DNA of 52,346 nucleotides from positions 21,694 to 74,039 of the forward strand of contig PCXO01000012.1 of NCBI GenBank assembly GCA_002771135.1. The letters are read 5' to 3'. Source of the DNA: Candidatus Yanofskybacteria bacterium CG10_big_fil_rev_8_21_14_0_10_46_23. Lineage in GTDB: Bacteria > Patescibacteriota > Minisyncoccia > 2-02-FULL-40-12 > IGHO2-12-FULL-4. The translations under genes and the position numbers were made by a program. Below, piece after piece: positions 25,680 to 32,805 of the stretch. How positions within the stretch are numbered: position 1 is the stretch's first letter; each line of letters opens with the position of its first letter. The notes below the pieces were generated by a model. It was not told the origin of the DNA, searched no databases, and worked only from the letters and a program-made list of their open reading frames with translations.

Positions 25680-25895
25680 ATGTTACGGGGTGGAGTTTTA
25701 TCAGGTGTCCTCCGGCCCGGCCCGGATCAAGGGAATGTCGAACAAATAAGTTATCATCACCCTCTAAGACGCAGATTCTTTGGCTGGGGTTTCGAGAAAC
25801 CTTTTCGGGGGTCTTTCCGTCTTAATAAGCAATCGAGGTGTTTACCATTTTTATTTTTAGATGTTAAAATAGAAAGTAAATACACCGACTTATGA
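25680..25895 (+). CDS. Possible short ORF ahead of the ECF sigma gene
   Basis: A strong SD (AAGGGGAGGTACAAT) precedes this ATG, and the 71-codon frame ends with a TGA overlapping the sigma-factor ATG (ATGA), which would allow coupling. The product is basic and low in recognisable structure, and its codon pattern is poor, so the sequence may instead be a structured leader. I cannot assign a function. Confidence 0.3.
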   Translation: MLRGGVLSGVLRPGPDQGNVEQISYHHPLRRRFFGWGFEKPFRGSFRLNKQSRCLPFLFLDVKIESKYTDL

Positions 25896-26443
25896 ACAAA
25901 GAAGCTATCCAATCTTTTCAATCGATTGTTGAACAATACGAGCGGAGGATTATAAATTTTCACTATCGTTTTGTCGGCAATCGTCAAGACGCGGAGGATT
26001 TGGCCCAAGAAACTTTCATAAAGGCTTATAAAAAGCTGGATACTTTAAAGGACAAGGCGAAATTAAGAAGCTGGCTTTTCCAGATTGCGCGTAACATTTC
26101 CATCGATCACTTTCGAAAACACAAAGACCGTGAGGTTGCCTTGGAAAATGAAGCGCTTCAGCATTTCGCCCAACTTGCTTTTGTTGATTATAAGACCCAA
26201 GAGACCCAAAATGCTCTGAAAGAGGAACTTGACGCTTGTCTAAAGCGTCTTAGTGACCAAGATCGCCGTATCATCAAGTTACTTTACTACGAGGGCTTTT
26301 CTTATAAGGAGATCAGCCAGACTCTGGGGATTAACCAGAATACCCTGAAGAGTCGGCTTCATCGAGTTCGCCAAGCCCTTTTAGCCGTGATAAGAAAAAA
26401 CGAATATATAAATGAGACTATTGCCCCAAATTATAGAGCCTAA
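25892..26443 (+). CDS. ECF-type RNA polymerase sigma factor
   Basis: The 183-residue protein has sigma region 2 (FHYRFVGNRQDAEDLAQETF...LRSWLFQIARNISIDHFRK, about 25-75) and region 4 (LKRLSDQDRRIIKLLYYEGFSYKEISQTLGINQNTLKSRLHR, about 120-165), with no region 1.1 or 3. Such factors redirect RNA polymerase in response to envelope or other stress. It overlaps the following membrane-protein gene by 32 bp, the usual arrangement for a sigma/anti-sigma pair. There is no SD. Confidence 0.93.
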   Translation: MNKEAIQSFQSIVEQYERRIINFHYRFVGNRQDAEDLAQETFIKAYKKLDTLKDKAKLRSWLFQIARNISIDHFRKHKDREVALENEALQHFAQLAFVDYKTQETQNALKEELDACLKRLSDQDRRIIKLLYYEGFSYKEISQTLGINQNTLKSRLHRVRQALLAVIRKNEYINETIAPNYRA

Positions 26444-26858
26444 CCTCAACCCGGAAGCCAAGATTGATGCCTATATCCAATCTCGGATTCAAGAAATTGG
26501 TTGTTCTCACGGCGAGATTGAACCCTCGCTCCGTTTCGTTGAGAAAACGATGAGACGGGTTCAGCGGGTTCAACGCCAGCAGGATCTTCTGCGTGATTTT
26601 TATTTCGTCCTCTTGGCCTTGTTACCTTTTATCTTGTATCAAATTTGGATGAGCCTTCGCCGTGACTATTTCTCAGTTTCGGAGATGCCTTTTGGTCAGA
26701 TTATCTCTCAAATTTATGGCTATGCCTTGGCTCCGGTGGCAACCTTTGTAGTGTTTTCTCTCAGCCTGTTTTTAGTCATGGCTTATCTGATTAGAACCAA
26801 AGCTATCTTTGAGTCGGCTTTTATTCGACGCTTTCGTCGACATCCCGAAACTCTCTAA
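26412..26858 (+). CDS. Two-helix membrane protein, candidate anti-sigma factor
   Basis: The 148-residue protein has a soluble N-terminal part (about 1-60), then two membrane helices (about 65-85 and 105-128) and a short basic tail. The overlap with the ECF sigma gene and the layout of cytoplasmic N-domain plus membrane anchor suggest it restrains that sigma factor. No zinc-binding anti-sigma motif (HxxxCxxC) is present, so the role is inferred from context only. Confidence 0.6.
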   Translation: MRLLPQIIEPNLNPEAKIDAYIQSRIQEIGCSHGEIEPSLRFVEKTMRRVQRVQRQQDLLRDFYFVLLALLPFILYQIWMSLRRDYFSVSEMPFGQIISQIYGYALAPVATFVVFSLSLFLVMAYLIRTKAIFESAFIRRFRRHPETL

Positions 26859-26882
26859 CCCGGCAGTGCCCTTGACCAGACC

Positions 26883-26907
26883 CCGTTTAACTAAAAACGG
26901 TTTTTTT
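26883..26907 (+). terminator. Rho-independent terminator of the sigma operon
   Basis: CCGTTT pairs with AAACGG around AACTAA, followed by seven T. It ends two bases before a TATGAT hexamer that could serve folD. Confidence 0.85.
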
Positions 26908-26923
26908 GTATGATAAGGCCCAG

Positions 26924-27700
26924 ATGATTATCGACGGCAACAGTTTGGCCCAGATTTGGCTCAAAGATTTAAAACACCAAATTACCCGGCTTTCCCCGCT
27001 GAGTCTGGGGATAGTTTTAGTTGGTGATGATCTTGGCTCAAAAATCTTTATTCAAAAGAAGAAGGCGGTTGGCGAATCTCTTGGCGTTGCCATCAAAATC
27101 TATAGTTTTGATAAAAATATTTCAATCCGGGATCTTCAAAAAGAGATTAAAATTATCGTTGCCTCCGTGTCCGGTTTGATTATTCAACTCCCCCTTCCGG
27201 GTTTTGAGGCGGAAGATATTGTTAACTTAATTCCAGTCCAGAAAGATGTTGATGCGCTGGGTGCTCAGCCAATAGTTTTAGCACCAGCCGTTTTGGTGGT
27301 CGAACGATTGATGAAAGAATTTGGCTTTAGTCGGCCGGACCTCAAAATAGCGGTCTTTGGGCAGGGCCAACTTATTGGTCAACCCGTAACCAAATGGGCC
27401 AAATCTAAAGGCTGGCAAGTCTCTCCAATTGATATTGATACGCCTCACCCGGAGGCACTTAGCGTTGAAGCGGACGTCGTTATCTCCGGTGTTGGCCAAC
27501 CGAATTTAATCACGGCGAAGATGATCAAAGCGGGGGCCTTGGTCATTGATTTCGGTTTTTCTCGAGAAAATAATCAAATAAAAGGTGATGTTGATTTCCA
27601 AGCTATTGAGTCAAAGGCGATAGTCACGCCGACACCGGGGGGAACGGGGCCATTGGTTGTGGCCGCGGTTTTCCAAAATCTCATTAATCTGAACAAATAA
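26924..27700 (+). CDS. folD: Methylenetetrahydrofolate dehydrogenase/cyclohydrolase
   Basis: ATG 26924 gives 258 residues (a TTG at 26906 lies inside the upstream terminator). The catalytic domain has GDDLGSKIFIQKKKAVGESLG, where the lysine is kept but the usual tyrosine of YVxxK is Phe; LIIQLPLPGF and PVQKDVDALG follow. The Rossmann domain includes AVFGQGQLIGQPVTKW and TPTPGGTGPLVVAAV. FolD interconverts methylene-, methenyl- and formyl-THF. TATGAT ends nine bases before the ATG, predicting a leaderless mRNA. Confidence 0.9.
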   Translation: MIIDGNSLAQIWLKDLKHQITRLSPLSLGIVLVGDDLGSKIFIQKKKAVGESLGVAIKIYSFDKNISIRDLQKEIKIIVASVSGLIIQLPLPGFEAEDIVNLIPVQKDVDALGAQPIVLAPAVLVVERLMKEFGFSRPDLKIAVFGQGQLIGQPVTKWAKSKGWQVSPIDIDTPHPEALSVEADVVISGVGQPNLITAKMIKAGALVIDFGFSRENNQIKGDVDFQAIESKAIVTPTPGGTGPLVVAAVFQNLINLNK

Positions 27701-27738
27701 AAACCCCCGGGGGGGCAAGATAATTTTTTGAGAAGGGC

Positions 27739-28149
27739 TTAGTCCTTCCAGCGCCCTTCTCTTTTGAATCTTTCTATTAAGGCCTTATGAAAAGAAAAGT
27801 CTGGATCAATCTCGTTAACCCCTTGGTCGATTAGTAGGTGAGCTAATTTTCCGGGCGCGCTTTCTTTCAAGACGTCCATAAGATTCAAGTTGAAGAACAT
27901 CAGACAGGATGCTCTTTTTTCAAGCTCTTCCGCCCTTTCTTCGAGCTTACTTATCTTGATAAAAAGGATTTCTAAGGCCAGCAGTCTTCCTTTTCGGACA
28001 AGAGAATATAGCTCCGGATCATGAGATAGAAGATCGAAGTCCAGCCTCAATTCGTCCTCGGTCAAGACGGGGCCATTCTCAAAGAAATGACCAAGGTCGA
28101 AGTTTCTTGGAATCCACCCAAACTCCTCTAAAATTTCTTCTTTTGTCAT
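27739..28149 (-). CDS. Hypothetical protein
   Basis: The 136-residue protein has a possible ribosome site (AAAGGG) 11 bases before its ATG. It appears largely helical, with a charged stretch KISKLEERAEELEKRAS that may form a short coiled coil. No known domain is recognised. A TTGACA-like -35 lies upstream near 28220 but the matching -10 is weak. Confidence 0.6.
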   Translation of the reverse strand: MTKEEILEEFGWIPRNFDLGHFFENGPVLTEDELRLDFDLLSHDPELYSLVRKGRLLALEILFIKISKLEERAEELEKRASCLMFFNLNLMDVLKESAPGKLAHLLIDQGVNEIDPDFSFHKALIERFKREGRWKD

Positions 28150-28220
28150 TTGCCAGCGCCCTTTCTTTTTTGTTGAGGAACAGTTTAGTCTTTTTAGTAT
28201 ATATTTCGTTTATTGTCAAA

Positions 28221-28253
28221 TTTAACAGCTCTGTCTAAAACAGGGCTGTTAAA
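28221..28253. terminator. Hairpin between two minus-strand genes
   Basis: AACAGCTCTGT (28224-28234) pairs with ACAGGGCTGTT (28240-28250), extended by TTT/AAA flanks. On the minus strand it follows the DUF1761 gene and is trailed by AAATTTGAC, so it is a plausible terminator for that gene. Confidence 0.55.
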
Positions 28254-28270
28254 TGGATACCATTCTGTCT

Positions 28271-28669
28271 TTACATCCAGATTGCCAAGATACCACCGGC
28301 GATAACTAGCCCGATGACATTGTAAATGTTATTCAACCACCAAAGGGCTCCGGGCTTTCGCTCCCAGAGCGTCGCCCCAAGGCTGTAGGTGCCAACAAAA
28401 CCGAGCCAGACCCAAAAGCCGAGCTCGGCTCCGCCCCAAAAATCATTTTTCCCCAACATTTGGACAAAATAAGCTAAAACATAAAGCTCCACTAACTTTA
28501 TAATAAAGCCGATTGCGTAACCCTTGCCCGCTCCTTTGGCGGAGTCCATGCTCATGCCGGAAAGCTTCATCCATTTTTTCCCAAATAAGACGGGGGAGTA
28601 CCAAAGAGCGCCAAGACCGTAGACGACAATGGCCACGACTAAAATCGCCAAATAATTTGCTTCAAACAT
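28271..28669 (-). CDS. DUF1761-family membrane protein
   Basis: The 132-residue protein has four membrane helices. It matches the DUF1761 pattern: ILVVAIVVYGLGALWYSPVLFGKKWMKLSGMS near the N-terminus, then GYAIGFIIKLVELYVLAYFVQ, LGFWVWLGFVGTYSLGATLWERK and a final helix. Function is unknown. Confidence 0.8.
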   Translation of the reverse strand: MFEANYLAILVVAIVVYGLGALWYSPVLFGKKWMKLSGMSMDSAKGAGKGYAIGFIIKLVELYVLAYFVQMLGKNDFWGGAELGFWVWLGFVGTYSLGATLWERKPGALWWLNNIYNVIGLVIAGGILAIWM

Positions 28670-28748
28670 ATTAAAAACTTACTCTTAACTTACCGTTTTT
28701 ATTCTAAGCTAATCGCGCATAAAAAGAAAAGACCTCTTAACTTAAACT

Positions 28749-28777
28749 TTGACATAACCCGGGTGACGTAATACGAT
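28749..28777 (+). promoter_or_regulatory. Promoter of the FG-GAP gene
   Basis: Consensus TTGACA (28749-28754) and TACGAT (28772-28777) with a 17-bp spacer. The leader to ATG 28796 would be about 12 nt, without an SD. Confidence 0.65.
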
Positions 28778-28795
28778 CAAGTGACAGCCTTATTT

Positions 28796-30379
28796 ATGAA
28801 AAAAATCATCATTCTTCTTCTAGCCGTGGCTTTTTTGGCAATTGTTTACTATTTTGCCGCCCCCTATCTTTTCCAGCCGAAATCGATTCATTCAGAAGTC
28901 GAGAGTAGCTCTGTCTCTACACCGACGTTTACTGAAATTGGGCTCGACTTTGTTCATAATTACGACAAAGACGACTATGCCTTTGCTGGCTCGGCCCTGA
29001 TTGATATTGATGGAGACGGGCGAGAGGAGGTTTTTATCGGCGGGGGCATTAATCAGATTGATGGGCTTTTTCGCTTTGAAAACGATCGGTTTGTAAATAT
29101 CGCCTCTCAAGCTGGATTCACCAACGAAAATTCATCTGCCGGAGCGCTCTCAATCGATTTTGACAATGATGGGGATGCGGACCTTTTAGTTGCCCGTTTA
29201 GATGGTGTCTATCTCTATACAAATAATCAGGGTCAATTTGCAGAGCAGAAGTTGGGAATTACCCTTGAGAAGGATGCGGTCCCGATGTCTCTATCGGCAA
29301 CGGATTTGAACAAGGATGGTCTAATTGATCTTTATGTCGCGACCTTCAAATCACCAAAAGTTTTTAAGCTGACAACTTTTAATGATCCGGCTAATCGTTC
29401 TAAGAACATTATGCTTCTAAATAAGGGGGGCAATCAGTTTGAAGATATCACGGAGAAATCCGGCCTAGCCTACAATCAGAACACCTTCCAAGCATCTTTC
29501 GTCGATCTTAATAACGATACTTGGCCCGATTTAGTCTTGGCTCCGAACACGGATAAAGTTGTAGTCTACGAGAATAAGAAAAACGGCACCTTTGAGAGCA
29601 AGCCGGCCTTAACGGATTTTGGTTTTTGGATGGGCTTGGCCGTGGGTGATATTGATGCCGATGGTGACCAAGATTTATTTTTCTCCAACATTGGAAACAC
29701 AATCCCGATCACAGCCGCCCGAGGCGATCTTCGCCCGGATCAAATTCTTGACAGTCAGTGGCGCTTACTCCGCAATGATGGCAATTTTCAATTTACTGAT
29801 ATTACGACAGAGCGCGCTTTGGATGACTATGAATTTGGCTGGGGGGCGCTGTTTGAAGATCTAAATCTGGATGGCCGGCTGGACCTGCTTGTGTCCGAAA
29901 ACTATGTTAAGTGGCCCGCCCATAAAATTAATAAGCTCAATGGGCGAGTCTTTCTTCAAGAGAGCGATCAAACCTTTTTGCCGATTACGCAAGTAGCGGG
30001 ATTAAATAATCCCTACTACGGGACGACGCCCCTTCTGGCTGATTTCAACCAAGATGGCTATCCGGACGTAGTCTTCATTAATTTTAACGGACCCAGCAAA
30101 GCTTACTTAAACAGCGGAGGCCCTTCCAATTTTCTGAAAGTCTTTTTGCCGGATATCCCGAAATCTTTAGGAGCTCGGGTTGATGTTGAAAGGCTGAATG
30201 GATCCGTCTCATCAAAACAAGTTATCGGCGTGATGGGGTTGTTGACTGATGTCAGCTCAGAACTTGTTTTCGGCCTAGGCCAAGATTCGGGGGTAAGAAA
30301 GGTGACGGTTACATGGGCTTCAGGTCAAACTCGTGTTTTCAATGATGTCCAAGCCAACACTCGGTTAGCGGTAGATTAG
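28796..30379 (+). CDS. Exported FG-GAP/VCBS repeat protein with UnbV domain
   Basis: ATG 28796 is preferred to GTG 28781 because it begins the signal or anchor sequence MKKIIILLLAVAFLAIVYYF; the product is 527 residues. Repeated calcium-binding loops follow (DIDGDGREEVFIGG, DFDNDGDADLLVAR, DLNKDGLIDLYVAT, DIDADGDQDLFFSN, DLNLDGRLDLLVSE, DFNQDGYPDVVFIN), consistent with a beta-propeller. The C-terminal 75 residues fit the ASPIC/UnbV domain (SLGARVDVERL, LVFGLGQDSGVRKVTVTWAS). It is probably an extracellular adhesive or binding protein. Confidence 0.88.
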   Translation: MKKIIILLLAVAFLAIVYYFAAPYLFQPKSIHSEVESSSVSTPTFTEIGLDFVHNYDKDDYAFAGSALIDIDGDGREEVFIGGGINQIDGLFRFENDRFVNIASQAGFTNENSSAGALSIDFDNDGDADLLVARLDGVYLYTNNQGQFAEQKLGITLEKDAVPMSLSATDLNKDGLIDLYVATFKSPKVFKLTTFNDPANRSKNIMLLNKGGNQFEDITEKSGLAYNQNTFQASFVDLNNDTWPDLVLAPNTDKVVVYENKKNGTFESKPALTDFGFWMGLAVGDIDADGDQDLFFSNIGNTIPITAARGDLRPDQILDSQWRLLRNDGNFQFTDITTERALDDYEFGWGALFEDLNLDGRLDLLVSENYVKWPAHKINKLNGRVFLQESDQTFLPITQVAGLNNPYYGTTPLLADFNQDGYPDVVFINFNGPSKAYLNSGGPSNFLKVFLPDIPKSLGARVDVERLNGSVSSKQVIGVMGLLTDVSSELVFGLGQDSGVRKVTVTWASGQTRVFNDVQANTRLAVD

Positions 30380-30399
30380 GGGCATTGACTTTTCCTACG

Positions 30400-30420
30400 T
30401 GGTGCCCGGGGTAGGAGTCG
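30400..30420 (-). other. Possible tRNA 3'-end remnant
   Basis: The minus strand ends ...CTACCCCGGGCACCA, with CCA, a discriminator A, a seven-base acceptor-like strand and a five-base T-stem-like strand. The matching T-loop and 5' half are missing, so it is not a complete tRNA. It lies on the far side of the LAGLIDADG gene from tRNA-Leu and its acceptor sequence differs from that tRNA. It could be an integration remnant or chance. Confidence 0.3.
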
Positions 30421-30445
30421 GGCTCGACTCGAGATTCTATAAGAA

Positions 30446-31006
30446 TTATCTTTTGATAGGACCAACCAGATTAATAAACATTTCAACATTTTTAGCAAGC
30501 CTAACATTAAATCTCGCCAATTTTTTAGGTAATTTGACCTTATAAATTCTAGGTTTAAAGCCTAGGGTAGCCATTCCATAAAAAACATCTTTCGAGAGAT
30601 TCTCTATGGTAGAAGTAAAGCCAATCATTTTATAGCCCCTGTCTTTATAGATGCAGCCATCGGTTTCTATCAGTCCCTTTAAGCAATGAGTTAAATATTT
30701 TTTATCAGATTTTATCCAGTTAGGAATCCCTGAAATTTGAGAAGCTTTAGGTCCAGGCTTCCATCCTAATATTTTTGGCCATTTATTTGAGTAGCAACTT
30801 ATATCTAAACACCCCCCATCTCTTTTAATTAGAGATATCTTATTATTTGGTAGAACTTTTTTAATAACTTTTTGGAAATTTTTAATCAGTTGGGGATATT
30901 TTTTGTCGCAGGTAATTCTAAGGCGAATTGCCCTACCATTAGGGTTTGAGAGATTCCCGTCTCCCATACATATACCAATTAGATAAGCTTTCTCTGTTTT
31001 ATTCAA
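30446..31006 (-). CDS. LAGLIDADG homing endonuclease abutting tRNA-Leu
   Basis: The 186-residue protein has two LAGLIDADG-type motifs: YLIGICMGDGNL near the N-terminus and LKGLIETDGCIY about residue 105, so it should act as a monomer. The gene begins at TTG only four bases after the CCA of tRNA-Leu on the same strand; the frame is open back into the tRNA T-arm and no better start precedes the first motif. It is much more A/T-rich than its neighbours, a sign of transfer. It could be expressed from the tRNA transcript after 3' cleavage. Confidence 0.88.
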   Translation of the reverse strand: MNKTEKAYLIGICMGDGNLSNPNGRAIRLRITCDKKYPQLIKNFQKVIKKVLPNNKISLIKRDGGCLDISCYSNKWPKILGWKPGPKASQISGIPNWIKSDKKYLTHCLKGLIETDGCIYKDRGYKMIGFTSTIENLSKDVFYGMATLGFKPRIYKVKLPKKLARFNVRLAKNVEMFINLVGPIKR

Positions 31007-31010
31007 ATTC

Positions 31011-31096
31011 TGGTGGGCGAGGTGGGATTCGAACCCACATGGTCAAAGACCACACGATTTTGAGTCGTGCGCGTAAGCCAATTCCGCCACTCGCCC
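31011..31096 (-). tRNA. tRNA-Leu (CAA anticodon)
   Basis: The minus strand begins GGGCGAG and ends CTCGCCC-A-CCA, with a long variable arm as expected for leucine. The anticodon loop CTCAAAA between CACGA and TCGTG gives CAA, reading UUG. The CCA end is encoded, unlike tRNA-Ile in this window. A LAGLIDADG gene follows after four bases. Confidence 0.95.
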
Positions 31097-31156
31097 AGAC
31101 CTATTATTTTATCAATTGATAGCTATCTCCATTTAGCTTAGACTGAAGATAATTTT

Positions 31157-31918
31157 ATGGCGCGAATCATCGGTATCATAAATCAAAAAGGGGGAGTTGG
31201 GAAGACAACTTCCAGTTTAAATTTGGCGGCCTATATGGCCGCCAAGGGCAAATACATTCTTTTGGTGGATCTTGATCCTCAAGCCAATACCACCTCGGGC
31301 GCGGGGATCCAACTTCAAGAAGACCATCCGCATCTCTACCATGCCTTAATCGCCAATCAACATCCTGAAGCGGTAATAAGGCGGACCTCACTTTTTGGTC
31401 TGGATATTTTGCCCTCAGGCGCGAGCTTGGCCGGCGCGGGGGTGGAATTAGTCGGTTTGGAGCGGCGCGAACATCGTCTGCGGGAAGCTCTTGAGCCAAT
31501 TCGAACCCGATATGACTATATTCTTATTGACTCGCCCCCTTCGCTCGGCCTTTTGACCATCAACGGCTTAGCGGCTTCCGAAGAGGTGATTATTCCGGTT
31601 CAGTGCGAATACTTCGCCCTTGAGGGTCTGGGCCAATTAATGAAGACAATCGATTTGGTTAAAAATTCAATTAATCTTGATTTGAAAGTGATGGGCGTTT
31701 TACTTACAATGTATGACAAACGTAATCGATTGGCGCGCCAAGTGGTCAAGGAGGTTCAAAATAACTTCCCGGGTCATGTTTTTGAAGCGATTATCCCTCG
31801 ATCCGTTTCTTTGGCGGAGGCCCCCAGCTTTGGCAAAACAATCCTACAATTTGATCCGACTTCAAAAGCGGGGCGCTCCTATCGGCAGTTAGCAGATGAG
31901 GTGATAAACTTAAGTTAG
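31157..31918 (+). CDS. parA: Chromosome partitioning ATPase ParA/Soj
   Basis: The 253-residue protein begins MARIIGIINQKGGVGKTTSS, the deviant Walker A of ParA/Soj, with DLDPQANTT and YILIDSPPSLGLLT following. It is a DNA-binding ATPase that works with ParB to segregate the chromosome. parB follows nine bases later. No SD is seen; a -10-like element is close to the ATG. Confidence 0.95.
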   Translation: MARIIGIINQKGGVGKTTSSLNLAAYMAAKGKYILLVDLDPQANTTSGAGIQLQEDHPHLYHALIANQHPEAVIRRTSLFGLDILPSGASLAGAGVELVGLERREHRLREALEPIRTRYDYILIDSPPSLGLLTINGLAASEEVIIPVQCEYFALEGLGQLMKTIDLVKNSINLDLKVMGVLLTMYDKRNRLARQVVKEVQNNFPGHVFEAIIPRSVSLAEAPSFGKTILQFDPTSKAGRSYRQLADEVINLS

Positions 31919-31926
31919 AAATTTCT

Positions 31927-32805
31927 ATGAGTACAAATACAAAAAAATTCTTCGGGCTAGGGCGCGGTCTCGGCTCGCTTATCCCAGAAAAGACCGCTCT
32001 CTCGGTCGCAACTCTACCCCAAGAGAGTGTTTTTTATGTCGAGACGGATAAAATCAAGCCCAATTCAAGCCAACCTCGAAAACATTTTGACCAAGGCGCT
32101 TTGGCCAGCCTCTCCAGCTCGATAAAGCGCTATGGCATTCTCCAGCCTCTTTTGGTTACAAAAGTTGAAAAGCCAACAAATCAAGGTTTGGCCGTAGAAT
32201 ATCATCTTCTGGCCGGAGAGCGCCGTTGGCGAGCGGCCCAGCTGGCGAGTCTTCCGCGTGTTCCGGTCATTATCAAAGACGCGTTCAAAGAAGAACAAGA
32301 GCGTCTGGAGATCGCTCTCATTGAGAATGTCCAGCGAGAAGATTTGAATCCCCTCGAAGAAGCTCTAGCGTATCGGCGCTTTTCTGAGGAATTTGGCTTG
32401 ACCCAACAAGAGATTGCTCAAAAAGTTTCCAAGAGTCGAGAAGTCGTCGCCAATGCGCTCAGGCTTCTGGGTCTCCCGCAAGACATTCAAGATAAAATCT
32501 CAGCTGGCCAGATTAGCCGAACTCAAGCCCGAGCCCTGCTCGCCTTTAAAGACCCCAAAGAACAACAAGCCATGCTGGCCAGTTTTATAAGTGGACAGGC
32601 GACGGTTCGCTCGGCTGAAGTGGCGGCCCGAGGACCCCAAGCCAAAAAAGAAGTTTCTAATAAATTTAAAGATTTAGAGTCGAACCTTTCCCAAAATGTT
32701 GGTGCTCCCGTGTTAATTCAAAGTGGTCAGCGGGGTGGCAAAATTGTGATTCGATTTGCCGATCTTGAGGAGCTTAATAAAATTGCCAAAGTCATTTTGG
32801 ACTAA
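31927..32805 (+). CDS. parB: Chromosome partitioning protein ParB
   Basis: The 292-residue protein has the N-terminal LGRGLGSLIPEK box that contacts ParA, the ParB/Srx domain (KIKPNSSQPRKHFDQ, LLAGERRWRAAQLA, ALIENVQREDLNPLEEA) and a central helix-turn-helix (LTQQEIAQKVSKSREVVANALRLL). It binds parS sites and loads condensin. No canonical parS was noticed in this window. Its end overlaps that of topA in a convergent arrangement. Confidence 0.95.
   Translation: MSTNTKKFFGLGRGLGSLIPEKTALSVATLPQESVFYVETDKIKPNSSQPRKHFDQGALASLSSSIKRYGILQPLLVTKVEKPTNQGLAVEYHLLAGERRWRAAQLASLPRVPVIIKDAFKEEQERLEIALIENVQREDLNPLEEALAYRRFSEEFGLTQQEIAQKVSKSREVVANALRLLGLPQDIQDKISAGQISRTQARALLAFKDPKEQQAMLASFISGQATVRSAEVAARGPQAKKEVSNKFKDLESNLSQNVGAPVLIQSGQRGGKIVIRFADLEELNKIAKVILD

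Noticed and set aside
31157-32805. Replication origin near parAB
   Set aside because: No dnaA, DnaA-box cluster or parS site was seen.
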